Shown here: positions 5,363-12,015 of the stretch, piece by piece | Position numbering within the stretch: position 1 is the first letter of the stretch | Layout: the number at the start of each line of letters is the position of its first letter | From: Pseudomonadales bacterium | GTDB taxonomy: Bacteria; Pseudomonadota; Gammaproteobacteria; Pseudomonadales; Azotimanducaceae | Assembly (NCBI GenBank): GCA_022448765.1 | Contig: JAKUTI010000064.1 | Span: 1-12,015, forward strand | Direction of reading: 5' to 3' | DNA: 12,015 nucleotides | Notes under the pieces: model-generated | Seen by the model: only the letters and a program-made list of their open reading frames with translations | Database searches by the model: none | Told to the model about the DNA's origin: nothing | Position numbers and translations under genes: made by a program

Positions 5363-7114
5363 ATGACTGAACGACTGTCTGGCGGTGACATGCTTATCCG
5401 CGCGCTTCACGACGAAGGCGTCGAGTACATCTTTGGTTACCCCGGTGGTGCGGCCCTGCACATTTACGACGCGATTTTTCGGCAACAGGAAATCGAACAC
5501 ATACTGGTCCGTCATGAACAAGCAGCGACACACATGGCTGATGGGTACGCGCGAGCGACGGGTCGGCCAGGGGTCGTTCTAGTCACATCGGGACCTGGTG
5601 CAACAAATGCGATCACTGGAATTGCTACGGCCTACATGGATTCGATACCTATTGTTGTAATTTCCGGACAAGTCCCTAACGCGCAGATCGGGACGGATGC
5701 GTTTCAGGAAACCGACATGGTGGGGATATCAAGGCCAGTGGTTAAACACAGTTTTCTGGTCAAAACGGCTGCTGAGATACCAGATGTCGTCAAAAAAGCT
5801 TTCTATATCGCAGCCAGCGGCAGACCCGGACCAGTCGTGATCGACGTGCCTAAAGATACGACGGATCCGAACGAAACGTACGCGTATGAATACCCTGCGG
5901 AAGTCTCTTTACGGTCATACAAACCGGCGTCAGTCGGCCATACCGGACAAATCGGAATCGCTATGCGAGCGTTGAGGGAAGCTCGGCGACCCGTGATCTA
6001 TACGGGGGGTGGTGTTGTCCAAGGCAATGCAAGTGAAGAATTGGTGGCCGTTGCGAAAAAATTGGGCTTCCCCGTGACCAACACGCTGATGGGGCTTGGA
6101 GCATTTCCGGGTGACGATCCTCAGTTTTTAGGCATGCTGGGTATGCACGGCACCTATGAAGCAAATTGTGCGATGCACCATGCGGATTTGATCTTCGCGA
6201 TCGGGGCTCGGTTCGATGATCGCGTCACGAACGATCCCGCGAAGTTTTGCCCGCAAGCTCGAATCATTCACGTTGATGTCGACCCGGCATCGATTGCGAA
6301 GATCATTGACGTCGACATCCCCATTGTTGGGGATTGTAAGGTCGTCTTGGGGGAATTCTTGACAGCACTAGAAGCCGAGATGAAGGACACTCCAAGCGAG
6401 GAGGATCGGATCGTGGAGTGGTGGCAACGTATCCAACAATGGCGCGATGAGCATGGTCTGGATCACGACCAAAGCGAGAGACGTGGCGCGGCCGGTTCGC
6501 TGCTGCCGCAACAAGTGGTGCAGGCTGTATATCGCGCAACGGAAGGTGATGCGTACGTTACCAGTGATGTGGGACAACACCAGATGTTCGCGGCTCAATA
6601 TTATCGGTTCACTGAACCAAGGCGATGGATTAACTCCGGCGGCCTTGGAACGATGGGCTTTGGGCTCCCCGCGGCAATGGGCGTCCAGTTTGCTTTTTCG
6701 GATAAGACCGTTGTCTGTATCACCGGCGAAGGCAGCTTCATGATGAACATGCAGGAGTTGTCGACGTGCATGCAATACTCGCTGCCGATCAAGATAATTA
6801 ATCTCAACAATCAAGCACTAGGCATGGTCAAACAGTGGCAAGACATGCAATACGCGGGACGCCATTCACACAGCACGTACCGCGACGCGCTGCCAGACTT
6901 TAGTCAAATGGTGTCCTCATTTGGCCACATAGGTATTAAGGTCACGACGCTGGACGAGCTAAATGACGTTATCCCGGACATTTTTGGGGACCGTTATCGA
7001 AACGATTTGGTGTTTCTTGACGCACACATTGATCCTGACGAACACGTGTACCCAATGTCTATCAAAGGAGGAGCCCTAAACGACATGGTCCTCGAGAAAG
7101 AGGAATCGAGTTAG
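5363..7114 (+). CDS. ilvI: acetolactate (acetohydroxyacid) synthase, large catalytic subunit
   Basis: This thiamine-diphosphate enzyme condenses two pyruvates to 2-acetolactate, or pyruvate with 2-oxobutyrate to 2-aceto-2-hydroxybutyrate, the first common step of valine, leucine and isoleucine synthesis. The 583-residue product has the three-domain layout: an N-terminal pyrimidine-binding domain with catalytic E52 (R-H-E-Q-A-A), a central FAD-binding domain of about 195-345 (A-I-G-A-R-F-D-D-R-V-T-N), and a C-terminal pyrophosphate domain with G455-E-G-S and L481-N-N483 as the metal/ThDP motif, followed by A-L-G-M-V-K-Q-W-Q. The motif reads G-E-G rather than G-D-G, which I believe also occurs in related enzymes. 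ATG at 5363 gives the usual N-terminus; only a distant GATGAG precedes it. ilvH follows with a one-base overlap. I use ilvI rather than ilvB because of the ilvH-ilvC-pssA neighbours. Confidence 0.96.
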   Translation: MTERLSGGDMLIRALHDEGVEYIFGYPGGAALHIYDAIFRQQEIEHILVRHEQAATHMADGYARATGRPGVVLVTSGPGATNAITGIATAYMDSIPIVVISGQVPNAQIGTDAFQETDMVGISRPVVKHSFLVKTAAEIPDVVKKAFYIAASGRPGPVVIDVPKDTTDPNETYAYEYPAEVSLRSYKPASVGHTGQIGIAMRALREARRPVIYTGGGVVQGNASEELVAVAKKLGFPVTNTLMGLGAFPGDDPQFLGMLGMHGTYEANCAMHHADLIFAIGARFDDRVTNDPAKFCPQARIIHVDVDPASIAKIIDVDIPIVGDCKVVLGEFLTALEAEMKDTPSEEDRIVEWWQRIQQWRDEHGLDHDQSERRGAAGSLLPQQVVQAVYRATEGDAYVTSDVGQHQMFAAQYYRFTEPRRWINSGGLGTMGFGLPAAMGVQFAFSDKTVVCITGEGSFMMNMQELSTCMQYSLPIKIINLNNQALGMVKQWQDMQYAGRHSHSTYRDALPDFSQMVSSFGHIGIKVTTLDELNDVIPDIFGDRYRNDLVFLDAHIDPDEHVYPMSIKGGALNDMVLEKEESS

Positions 7115-7605
7115 TGCGACGCATAATTGCAGTTCTACTAGAGAATGAAGCGGGCGCTCTATCTAGGGTCGTGGGGCTTTTCGCACAGCGCAATTACAAC
7201 ATTGAGACGTTAACGGTTGCACCCACGGAGGATCCAACGCTTTCCCGTCTCACGCTCACGACTGAGGGTGATGACGGCAAGATTGAACAGATCACAAAGC
7301 ACTTAAATAAGCTGATAGAAGTGGTTAGGGTGTTTGATCTAACGGAGGGCGAACATTTAGAACGGGAAATCGTGATGATAAAAGTCCGCGCCGATGGTGA
7401 CGCCCGAGCGGAAGTCAAACGCACGACGGATATCTTTCAGGGGCAGATCGTCGACGTAAGCAAGAATACCTATACCATTCAGTTGGTTGGGCCTACGGGA
7501 AAACTTGACGCATTTATCGATGCGTTGGGAGGGAAAAAGGTTGTTGAAGTCGTCCGTTCAGGCGTTACAGGCATCGGTCGAGGTGACAGAATTTTAGGTC
7601 TCTGA
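7114..7605 (+). CDS. ilvH: acetolactate synthase small regulatory subunit
   Basis: IlvH binds the catalytic IlvI subunit, raises its activity and confers feedback inhibition by valine. The 163-residue product has exactly the usual length. It starts with an ACT domain (about 2-75) showing E10-N-E-A-G-A-L-S-R-V, N28-Y-N-I-E-T-L-T-V and a following S-R-L-T-L strand, and then the family C-terminal domain with I-V-D-V-S, G-P-T-G-K-L-D-A-F and E-V-V-R-S-G-V-T-G-I-G-R-G. The GTG start at 7114 shares one base with the ilvI TAG stop (TAGTG), and GAGGAA at about 7099-7104 is a good ribosome binding site, so translation is probably coupled to ilvI. A hairpin spans its stop codon (see 7598-7621). Confidence 0.96.
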   Translation: MRRIIAVLLENEAGALSRVVGLFAQRNYNIETLTVAPTEDPTLSRLTLTTEGDDGKIEQITKHLNKLIEVVRVFDLTEGEHLEREIVMIKVRADGDARAEVKRTTDIFQGQIVDVSKNTYTIQLVGPTGKLDAFIDALGGKKVVEVVRSGVTGIGRGDRILGL

Positions 7606-7621
7606 TCGCAACATCAGAGGC
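7598..7621 (+). promoter_or_regulatory. hairpin between ilvH and ilvC
   Basis: CTCTGAT at 7600-7606 and ATCAGAG at 7613-7619 are perfect 7-base arms around a 6-base loop. A U-G and a G-C pair extend this to about nine pairs (7598-7621). It includes the ilvH stop codon and lies just before the ilvC ribosome binding site. There is no T-run after it, so it is not an ordinary intrinsic terminator. It could be an mRNA stability or processing element that sets the ilvC level, or chance. Confidence 0.4.
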
Positions 7622-7641
7622 AGGCTAGAAAGGAAAGACAT

Positions 7642-8661
7642 ATGCAAGTTTTTTACGATAAAGATGCGGACCTATCAATTGTTCAAAACATGCGTGTGGT
7701 CGTTGTCGGATACGGCTCTCAGGGTCACGCTCACGCCAACAATCTTCGCGACAGCGGTGTTTCCGACATTGCCATTGGTTTACGCGGTGGCTCAGGCTCA
7801 GCTGCGAAAGCAAAGGATGCGGGTTTCGACGTCGTTGGAGTAGCCGATGGAGTCGTAGACGCCGATTTGGTGATGGTGCTAACTCCTGATGAAAAACAGC
7901 AGCAACTCTATGTTGATGAGATTGCTCCAAACCTCAAGGATGGAGCATGTATGGCGTTTGCGCACGGCTTTAACATCCACTTCGGATTGATCGAGCCTCG
8001 CGAGGACCTTGACGTTATTATGATTGCGCCGAAGGGACCTGGTCATACTGTACGATCGACCTACGTGGAAGGTGGCGGCGTCCCCTCCCTAATCGCGGTG
8101 GGTCAAGATGCTTCGGGCCGGGCCAAAGAAATTGCGCTTTCCTATGCATCTGCCAACGGGGGCGGTCGAGCCGGGGTAATTGAGACCACCTTCCAGGAGG
8201 AAACGGAAACGGATCTTTTTGGCGAACAAGCGGTCCTCTGCGGTGGTGCGGCCGCGTTGGTGCAAGCCGGTTTCGAAACGTTAACGGAAGCTGGTTACGC
8301 TCCGGAGATGGCTTATTTCGAATGCCTCCACGAGCTAAAACTCATTGTGGATTTCTTTTACGAAGGTGGTATTTCGAATATGTGGTATACGGTTTCCAAT
8401 ACGGCTGAATACGGGGGTCTTACCCGTGGCAGCCGAATTGTGAACGACGATACGAAAAAGGAAATGCGCCGTATTCTTGAAGAAATTCAAAGCGGGAATT
8501 TTGCGCGGGAGTTTGTTAGCGAGAATCAAGCCGGCGCGCCCACCATTAAAGCAATGCGGCGCATGAGTCAGTCGCATGAAATTGAGGTGGTAGGTGCGCG
8601 TCTTCGAGCGATGATGCCTTGGATCGAAGAGAACAAATTGGTCGATAAGACGAAGAATTGA
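7642..8661 (+). CDS. ilvC: ketol-acid reductoisomerase, class I (NADP+)
   Basis: IlvC performs the magnesium-dependent alkyl migration and NADPH reduction of 2-acetolactate or 2-aceto-2-hydroxybutyrate to the dihydroxy acid, right after IlvIH in the pathway. The 339-residue length is that of the short class I enzymes, not the roughly 490-residue E. coli class II form. Visible are the Rossmann motif G23-Y-G-S-Q-G-H-A-H-A, the phosphate-binding loop L47-R-G-G-S-G-S expected for NADPH, A106-A/H108 with G-F-N-I, A129-P-K131-G-P-G-H, and the metal-binding acids in E187-T-E-T-D191-L-F-G-E195, with E227 and E231 in the knotted C-terminal domain. AAAGGAAAG at 7630-7637 is a strong ribosome binding site for ATG 7642. 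It is separated from ilvH by 36 bp holding a hairpin; pssA follows after 3 bp. Confidence 0.97.
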   Translation: MQVFYDKDADLSIVQNMRVVVVGYGSQGHAHANNLRDSGVSDIAIGLRGGSGSAAKAKDAGFDVVGVADGVVDADLVMVLTPDEKQQQLYVDEIAPNLKDGACMAFAHGFNIHFGLIEPREDLDVIMIAPKGPGHTVRSTYVEGGGVPSLIAVGQDASGRAKEIALSYASANGGGRAGVIETTFQEETETDLFGEQAVLCGGAAALVQAGFETLTEAGYAPEMAYFECLHELKLIVDFFYEGGISNMWYTVSNTAEYGGLTRGSRIVNDDTKKEMRRILEEIQSGNFAREFVSENQAGAPTIKAMRRMSQSHEIEVVGARLRAMMPWIEENKLVDKTKN

Positions 8662-8664
8662 TTA

Positions 8665-9426
8665 ATGATGTCGGATGAAAGTCCTAAGCTTGAAGCGGTA
8701 GATGACGTGGGAGATGGCGAGGATCGACGTCATCGTGGCGTCTTGCTGCTTCCCAATCTGATCACGACGGGAGCTCTTTTTTCGGGCTTTTATGCGATCG
8801 TTGCCGGAATGAATGGTCGTTTTATCGCCGCGGCACTTGCGATTTATGTTGCAATTGTGCTCGATACGTTGGATGGACGTGTCGCTCGTTGGACCCGCAC
8901 GGAAAGTCCGTTTGGCGCTCAGTACGATAGCCTCTCGGATATGGTTGCGTTCGGAGTTGCTCCGGCGTTGGTGGTGTTTGAGTGGGGCCTTGCGGCACTC
9001 GGCCAGTTCGGTTGGGTTGTAACATTTGTATACATGGCTTCTGCGGCACTTCGGCTGGCTCGTTTTAATACTTCGGGCGACTTAAACTCCTTTACTGGAT
9101 TGCCTAGTCCTGCAGCTGCTGGGCTTGTAGCAAGTGCCGCTTGGGTCGGATCTGGCGTTGAAGCGGTCGACCCTTCGATGCTCGCGATTGCGGTCATGAC
9201 GCTCATTACTCTTTTCGCCGGTCTTCTGATGATCTCCAATTTCGCCTACTTTTCTCCTAAACGATTTGGCTTGAAAGGGCGTGTACCCTTCATTACGTTT
9301 GTCGTTGTAGTCATGGGGTTTGCGGTCGTTCTCGTTGATCCCCCCTTAGTCCTGGTACTGGTCGGGACTGTCTACGCTCTTTCAGGACCATGCGTCGCAC
9401 TTTTTCGGCGGGTACAAAATAGCTAG
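8665..9426 (+). CDS. pssA: CDP-diacylglycerol--serine O-phosphatidyltransferase (type II)
   Basis: An integral membrane enzyme that transfers the phosphatidyl group from CDP-diacylglycerol to L-serine, committing lipid to phosphatidylserine and then phosphatidylethanolamine. The 253-residue product has the complete CDP-alcohol phosphotransferase signature: D67-T-L-D70-G71-R-V-A74-R75, eight residues, G84, three residues, D88, three residues, D92. About seven hydrophobic segments follow the hydrophilic first 25 residues. It belongs to the type II family, not the phospholipase-D-like E. coli PssA. L-P-N-L-I-T before the first segment and S-P-A-A-A-G later support PssA over the related phosphatidylglycerophosphate synthase. 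Two ATGs (8665, 8668) are possible; I list the first. The ribosome binding site is weak, and the 3-bp gap to ilvC suggests coupling. Confidence 0.93.
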   Translation: MMSDESPKLEAVDDVGDGEDRRHRGVLLLPNLITTGALFSGFYAIVAGMNGRFIAAALAIYVAIVLDTLDGRVARWTRTESPFGAQYDSLSDMVAFGVAPALVVFEWGLAALGQFGWVVTFVYMASAALRLARFNTSGDLNSFTGLPSPAAAGLVASAAWVGSGVEAVDPSMLAIAVMTLITLFAGLLMISNFAYFSPKRFGLKGRVPFITFVVVVMGFAVVLVDPPLVLVLVGTVYALSGPCVALFRRVQNS

Positions 9427-9444
9427 CTATCACGGGAGAACTTC

Positions 9445-10404
9445 TTGAGCTTCGTCATAAAACCTCCTGTCGACATCAACCCATCGGAAATCACCCCGGA
9501 GCATGTTTATCAAACTCGTCGACGATTTATGCAAAGCGTCAGCGCTGCCGGTCTAGTGTCGTCAGTTCCTGCGGCTGCACTCCACCGAGGTTGGATGGAT
9601 TCAAAGGGATTTACGCCAGCGCCGCCGTCTGAGGACGCGATTACGCCACGTGGTTATGCAACAAGCTTTAACAATTTCTATGAGTTTGGAACAGACAAGA
9701 ATGACCCGGCTGAGTTAGCTAGTCGTCTCACTACAGAGCCCTGGAGTGTCGAAGTGTCTGGACTCGTGGGCAAGCCCGGAACATACGATATCGAAGACTT
9801 GTTGGCGGGCGTTGACCTTGAGGAACGAATCTATCGGCTTCGCTGCGTCGAAGCGTGGTCAATGGTTATTCCATGGATTGGCTTCCCACTTAAGACACTA
9901 ATTCAACGGTTCAATCCCTTGGGTTCCGCGAAGTACGTCGCTTTCACGACGCTCTATCGCCCCGAAGAAATGCCTGGCCAGCGGTCTTATTTTAGTTCGA
10001 TCAAATATCCGTACGTCGAGGCTTTGCGACTTGATGAGGCATTCCATCCGTTGGCGATCATGGCAGTCGGCATGTACGGGAAGGTACTACCTAATCAAAA
10101 CGGTGCTCCGCTGAGGTTGGTGGTGCCATGGAAATATGGATTCAAAAGCATCAAATCAATAGTCCGCATTGAATTAACGTCGAAGCAACCCCCTACGACC
10201 TGGAATCTTGCAGCATCCAACGAGTACGGTTTTTATGCGAACGTCAATCCCACGGTTCAGCATCCAAGGTGGAGCCAGGCTAGCGAACGCCGTCTCCCCA
10301 GTTCGCTTTTTAATGGCAATCGAAAGATCCCGACCCGCATGTACAACGGCTACGAAGAAGTGGCGAGCTTATACACGGGCATGAACTTGCGCCTCAATTA
10401 TTGA
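9445..10404 (+). CDS. msrP: protein-methionine-sulfoxide reductase catalytic subunit MsrP (YedY)
   Basis: MsrP is a periplasmic molybdopterin enzyme of the sulfite-oxidase fold that reduces methionine sulfoxide in periplasmic proteins, with electrons from MsrQ. The 319-residue product has a Tat signal: T24-R-R-R-F-M-Q, then a hydrophobic stretch ending near A45. The core follows E. coli YedY closely: N-N-F-Y-E-F-G near 76-82, E127-R-I-Y-R-L-R-C134-V-E-A-W-S-M with C134 the molybdenum ligand, Q-N-G-A-P-L-R-L, P-W-K-Y-G-F-K-S-I-K-S-I and Y-G-F-Y-A-N-V-N-P. The TTG start at 9445 is well supported: the pssA stop (9424-9426) is in the same frame, no other start codon lies between, and GGGAG at 9434-9438 is a well-placed ribosome binding site. 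The next ATG would remove the twin arginines. The stop overlaps msrQ. Confidence 0.96.
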   Translation: MSFVIKPPVDINPSEITPEHVYQTRRRFMQSVSAAGLVSSVPAAALHRGWMDSKGFTPAPPSEDAITPRGYATSFNNFYEFGTDKNDPAELASRLTTEPWSVEVSGLVGKPGTYDIEDLLAGVDLEERIYRLRCVEAWSMVIPWIGFPLKTLIQRFNPLGSAKYVAFTTLYRPEEMPGQRSYFSSIKYPYVEALRLDEAFHPLAIMAVGMYGKVLPNQNGAPLRLVVPWKYGFKSIKSIVRIELTSKQPPTTWNLAASNEYGFYANVNPTVQHPRWSQASERRLPSSLFNGNRKIPTRMYNGYEEVASLYTGMNLRLNY

Positions 10405-11006
10405 AATCGATCGTATTTGCAGTTTGCTCCATCCCGTTACTCGTCTTGGGCTGGGATGTGGCCAACGAGATTCGATTGCCAGGAAGCACGTTCGGCCCCG
10501 ATCCCGCTGAGGCGGTCGTGGACCTCCTTGGGATCTGGACTATCCGGTTTCTGCTGATCACATTATCGATCTCGACTTTTGCGCGGATCTTTAAGCGCCC
10601 GGAGATCGTGTCGTTTCGACGAACCGTAGGATTGTGGACGTTTGCCTATGCTTGCCTACACTTTTTGGGATACTTCACATTGCTTGCTGAGTACAGCTTC
10701 TCTGCTTGGCTGGAAGATTTCTCAGATAGGACCTATATCACAGCAGGGATGGCAGCTCTGGTATTGTTAATCCCGCTTGCTATTACGTCGACACGAAATT
10801 GGCAGCGTCTTCTAGGACGACGTTGGAGAAGTTTGCACGCCCTGATTTATCCGGCAGCGTTGGCAGCGTTGTTACACATCTTATGGGCTGCTAAAGCTAG
10901 CCTTCTAGACGTTTCCATGTACGGTTTTACGCTTGCGATACTGTTTGCGGAACGGATTGTGGTTAGAATTCGCCGACGCCAAGATAAGGGTGTGGTCAAC
11001 GGCTAA
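10401..11006 (+). CDS. msrQ: MsrQ, heme-binding membrane subunit of the MsrPQ system
   Basis: MsrQ (YedZ) is a b-type heme and flavin-linked inner-membrane protein of the ferric-reductase-like domain family. It passes electrons from the quinone pool or flavin reductase to MsrP. The 201-residue product has about five or six hydrophobic segments and the expected histidines: H87 in A-C-L-H-F-L, H146 in R-S-L-H-A-L and H159 in L-L-H-I-L-W, matching the three in E. coli MsrQ. R-R-T-V-G-L-W near 73-79 and G-R-R-W-R-S-L-H are family stretches. The N-terminus is slightly shorter than in E. coli. The start is TTG at 10401, overlapping the msrP stop (TTGA), so MsrP and MsrQ are probably translationally coupled. 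Confidence 0.94.
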   Translation: MKSIVFAVCSIPLLVLGWDVANEIRLPGSTFGPDPAEAVVDLLGIWTIRFLLITLSISTFARIFKRPEIVSFRRTVGLWTFAYACLHFLGYFTLLAEYSFSAWLEDFSDRTYITAGMAALVLLIPLAITSTRNWQRLLGRRWRSLHALIYPAALAALLHILWAAKASLLDVSMYGFTLAILFAERIVVRIRRRQDKGVVNG

Positions 11007-11011
11007 TTGTT

Positions 11012-11260
11012 ATGAACTCGAATGGTTATTGGCGCGACAACCTTCGTCTCATCGGTGTTTGTTTAATCGTATGGTTCACGTGTTCCTACGGTTTTGGCGT
11101 ACTCTTGGTTGACGAGTTAAATCGGATTCAATTTGCCGGATTTAAGCTGGGTTTTTGGTTTGCCCAGCAAGGGAGCATCTATGTGTTCCTCGTCCTGATT
11201 TTTCTCTACGCGCGTCGGATGACGACGATCGACAAAAAACACGATGTGGATGAGGACTGA
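11012..11260 (+). CDS. small subunit of sodium:solute symporter (DUF4212-type)
   Basis: An 82-residue membrane protein with two hydrophobic segments (about 13-33 and 47-66) and a charged C-terminus ending in D-E-D. Y-W-R-D-N-L-R-L near the start, the G-F-K-L-G-F-W-F-A-Q-Q-G-S stretch before the second segment and the immediate downstream symporter gene match the DUF4212 family, annotated as a small subunit paired with VC_2705-type SSS symporters. Its role (assembly, stability or gating of the large subunit) is not known to me. ATG at 11012 is 5 bp after msrQ with no strong ribosome binding site. Its stop overlaps the start of the symporter by one base. Confidence 0.85.
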   Translation: MNSNGYWRDNLRLIGVCLIVWFTCSYGFGVLLVDELNRIQFAGFKLGFWFAQQGSIYVFLVLIFLYARRMTTIDKKHDVDED

Positions 11261-12015
11261 TGGACCTTCAGACGCTGACCTACCTGGTCGTTGGTTCAAC
11301 TTTCGCGCTGTACATTGCGATCGCATTCAAATCCAAAGCCCGTACTACCGGCGATTTCTACGTTGCTGGGAAGCACGTCCACCCTGTTGCAAATGGCATG
11401 GCGACGGCAGCAGATTGGATGTCTGCGGCATCTTTTTTGTCGATGGCTGGATTGATCGCGTTTCTTGGGTACGATGGGTCGGTGTACTTGATGGGCTGGA
11501 CTGGTGGGTACGTGCTTTTGGCCCTCCTGTTAGCCCCTTACCTTCGTAAGTTCGGCAAATTTACGGTCCCAGAATTCATTGGCGACCGCTACTATTCTCA
11601 AACAGCGCGAGTCGTCGCCGTGATCTGTTTGATCGTTATTTCCTTTACCTACGTTGCGGGACAAATGCGCGGTGTGGGTATTGTCTTTTCGCGATTTCTA
11701 AATGTTCCCATCGAATTGGGATTGATCGTCGGTATGGCGATTGTGTTCTTGTATGCAGTACTTGGGGGCATGAAGGGCATCACCTACACTCAGGTTGCGC
11801 AATACTGCGTGCTCATTTTCGCCTATACCCTGCCCGCGGTATTCATTTCGTTCCAAGTTACCGGCAATCCTATTCCGCAGCTTGCATTTGGTAGTGAAGT
11901 TGAGCCCGGTGTCAGTTTATTGGCGAAGCTGGATCAGATCGTTACGGATCTTGGTTTCGCCGCCTATACGTCCGGAACAAAGAGTACGACCGATATTTTC
12001 TTTATAACGATGGCG
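11260..12015 (+). CDS. sodium:solute symporter, SSS family, VC_2705-like (partial, runs off the right edge)
   Basis: An open frame of 252 codons from ATG 11260 to the window end without a stop. The protein starts M-D-L-Q-T-L-T-Y-L-V-V-G and has about six hydrophobic segments so far. SSS-family marks are G36/G37-K near D-F-Y-V-A-G-K, then A-D-W-M-S-A-A-S-F-L-S-M-A-G with the small-residue helix typical of TM1/TM2, L-L-A-P-Y-L-R-K-F-G-K-F-T-V-P-E-F-I-G-D-R-Y, Y-V-A-G-Q-M-R-G-V-G and Y-A-V-L-G-G-M-K-G-I-T-Y-T-Q-V-A-Q-Y. These resemble acetate permease ActP and the VC_2705 group. The DUF4212 partner upstream favours the latter; the substrate is unknown, perhaps a short carboxylate. The start overlaps the previous stop (TGATG), with GAGGA at 11252-11256 close by. 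A full-length protein would be roughly 550-600 residues. Confidence 0.9.
   Translation, partial: MDLQTLTYLVVGSTFALYIAIAFKSKARTTGDFYVAGKHVHPVANGMATAADWMSAASFLSMAGLIAFLGYDGSVYLMGWTGGYVLLALLLAPYLRKFGKFTVPEFIGDRYYSQTARVVAVICLIVISFTYVAGQMRGVGIVFSRFLNVPIELGLIVGMAIVFLYAVLGGMKGITYTQVAQYCVLIFAYTLPAVFISFQVTGNPIPQLAFGSEVEPGVSLLAKLDQIVTDLGFAAYTSGTKSTTDIFFITMA

Noticed and set aside
6725..6735. G-E-G in place of G-D-G in the IlvI ThDP motif
   Set aside because: The rest of the motif, spacing to N-N and the whole protein are normal, and I believe the Glu form occurs in related enzymes, so this is not a defect.
7000..7425. Possible antisense frame opposite ilvH (7194-7424)
   Set aside because: It is fully inside a standard ilvH gene and shows no recognisable domain.
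1..12015. A novel defence, mobile or biosynthetic system
   Set aside because: Every long open frame that is not a shadow belongs to a known housekeeping or transport family; there are no repeats with spacers, transposase, integrase, toxin-antitoxin pair or long unexplained stretch.

Overview
The window is a densely packed, ordinary-looking stretch of a gammaproteobacterial chromosome. About half the bases are GC by eye. Thirteen well-supported protein genes are present (the last runs off the right edge), plus a possible ileS tail at the left edge. I see no rRNA, tRNA, CRISPR array, insertion sequence or prophage gene. The gammaproteobacterial assignment rests on gene orders known from that class: lspA-fkpB, bamD divergent from rluD-pgeF, and ilvI-ilvH-ilvC-pssA-msrP-msrQ, the last being the Pseudomonas aeruginosa order as I remember it. 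The species cannot be read from the sequence.

Layout: (1) 1-1002, + strand: lspA (signal peptidase II) overlapping fkpB (SlyD-like prolyl isomerase). (2) 1010-1990, - strand: bamD, an outer-membrane assembly lipoprotein, meeting fkpB tail to tail with a 7-bp gap. (3) 1991-2160: a divergent intergenic region. (4) 2161-5251, + strand: an AmpG-like MFS permease, rluD (23S rRNA pseudouridine synthase) and pgeF (peptidoglycan editing factor / laccase-domain protein). (5) 5252-5362: a gap with a terminator-like hairpin and a good sigma-70 -35 box. (6) 5363-12015, + strand: an eight-gene run with gaps of 36 bp or less: ilvI, ilvH, ilvC, pssA, msrP, msrQ, a small DUF4212-type membrane protein and a sodium:solute symporter of the VC_2705-like type.

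Functionally, lspA and bamD serve lipoprotein and outer-membrane maturation. IlvI and IlvH form acetohydroxyacid synthase, and IlvC performs the next step of valine/isoleucine (and indirectly leucine) synthesis. PssA makes phosphatidylserine for phosphatidylethanolamine. MsrP and MsrQ repair oxidised methionines in periplasmic proteins. The last two genes probably form a two-component sodium-driven carboxylate (or similar) transporter of unknown substrate.

I looked for a new biological system and do not think there is one. The points worth a second look are modest: compacted synteny (no ispH or pilus genes between fkpB and bamD, an MFS gene between bamD and rluD, no clpB after pgeF), heavy use of TTG/GTG starts, a hairpin between ilvH and ilvC, an excess of the palindrome CGATCG, and the transporter pair appended to the ilv-pssA-msr run.
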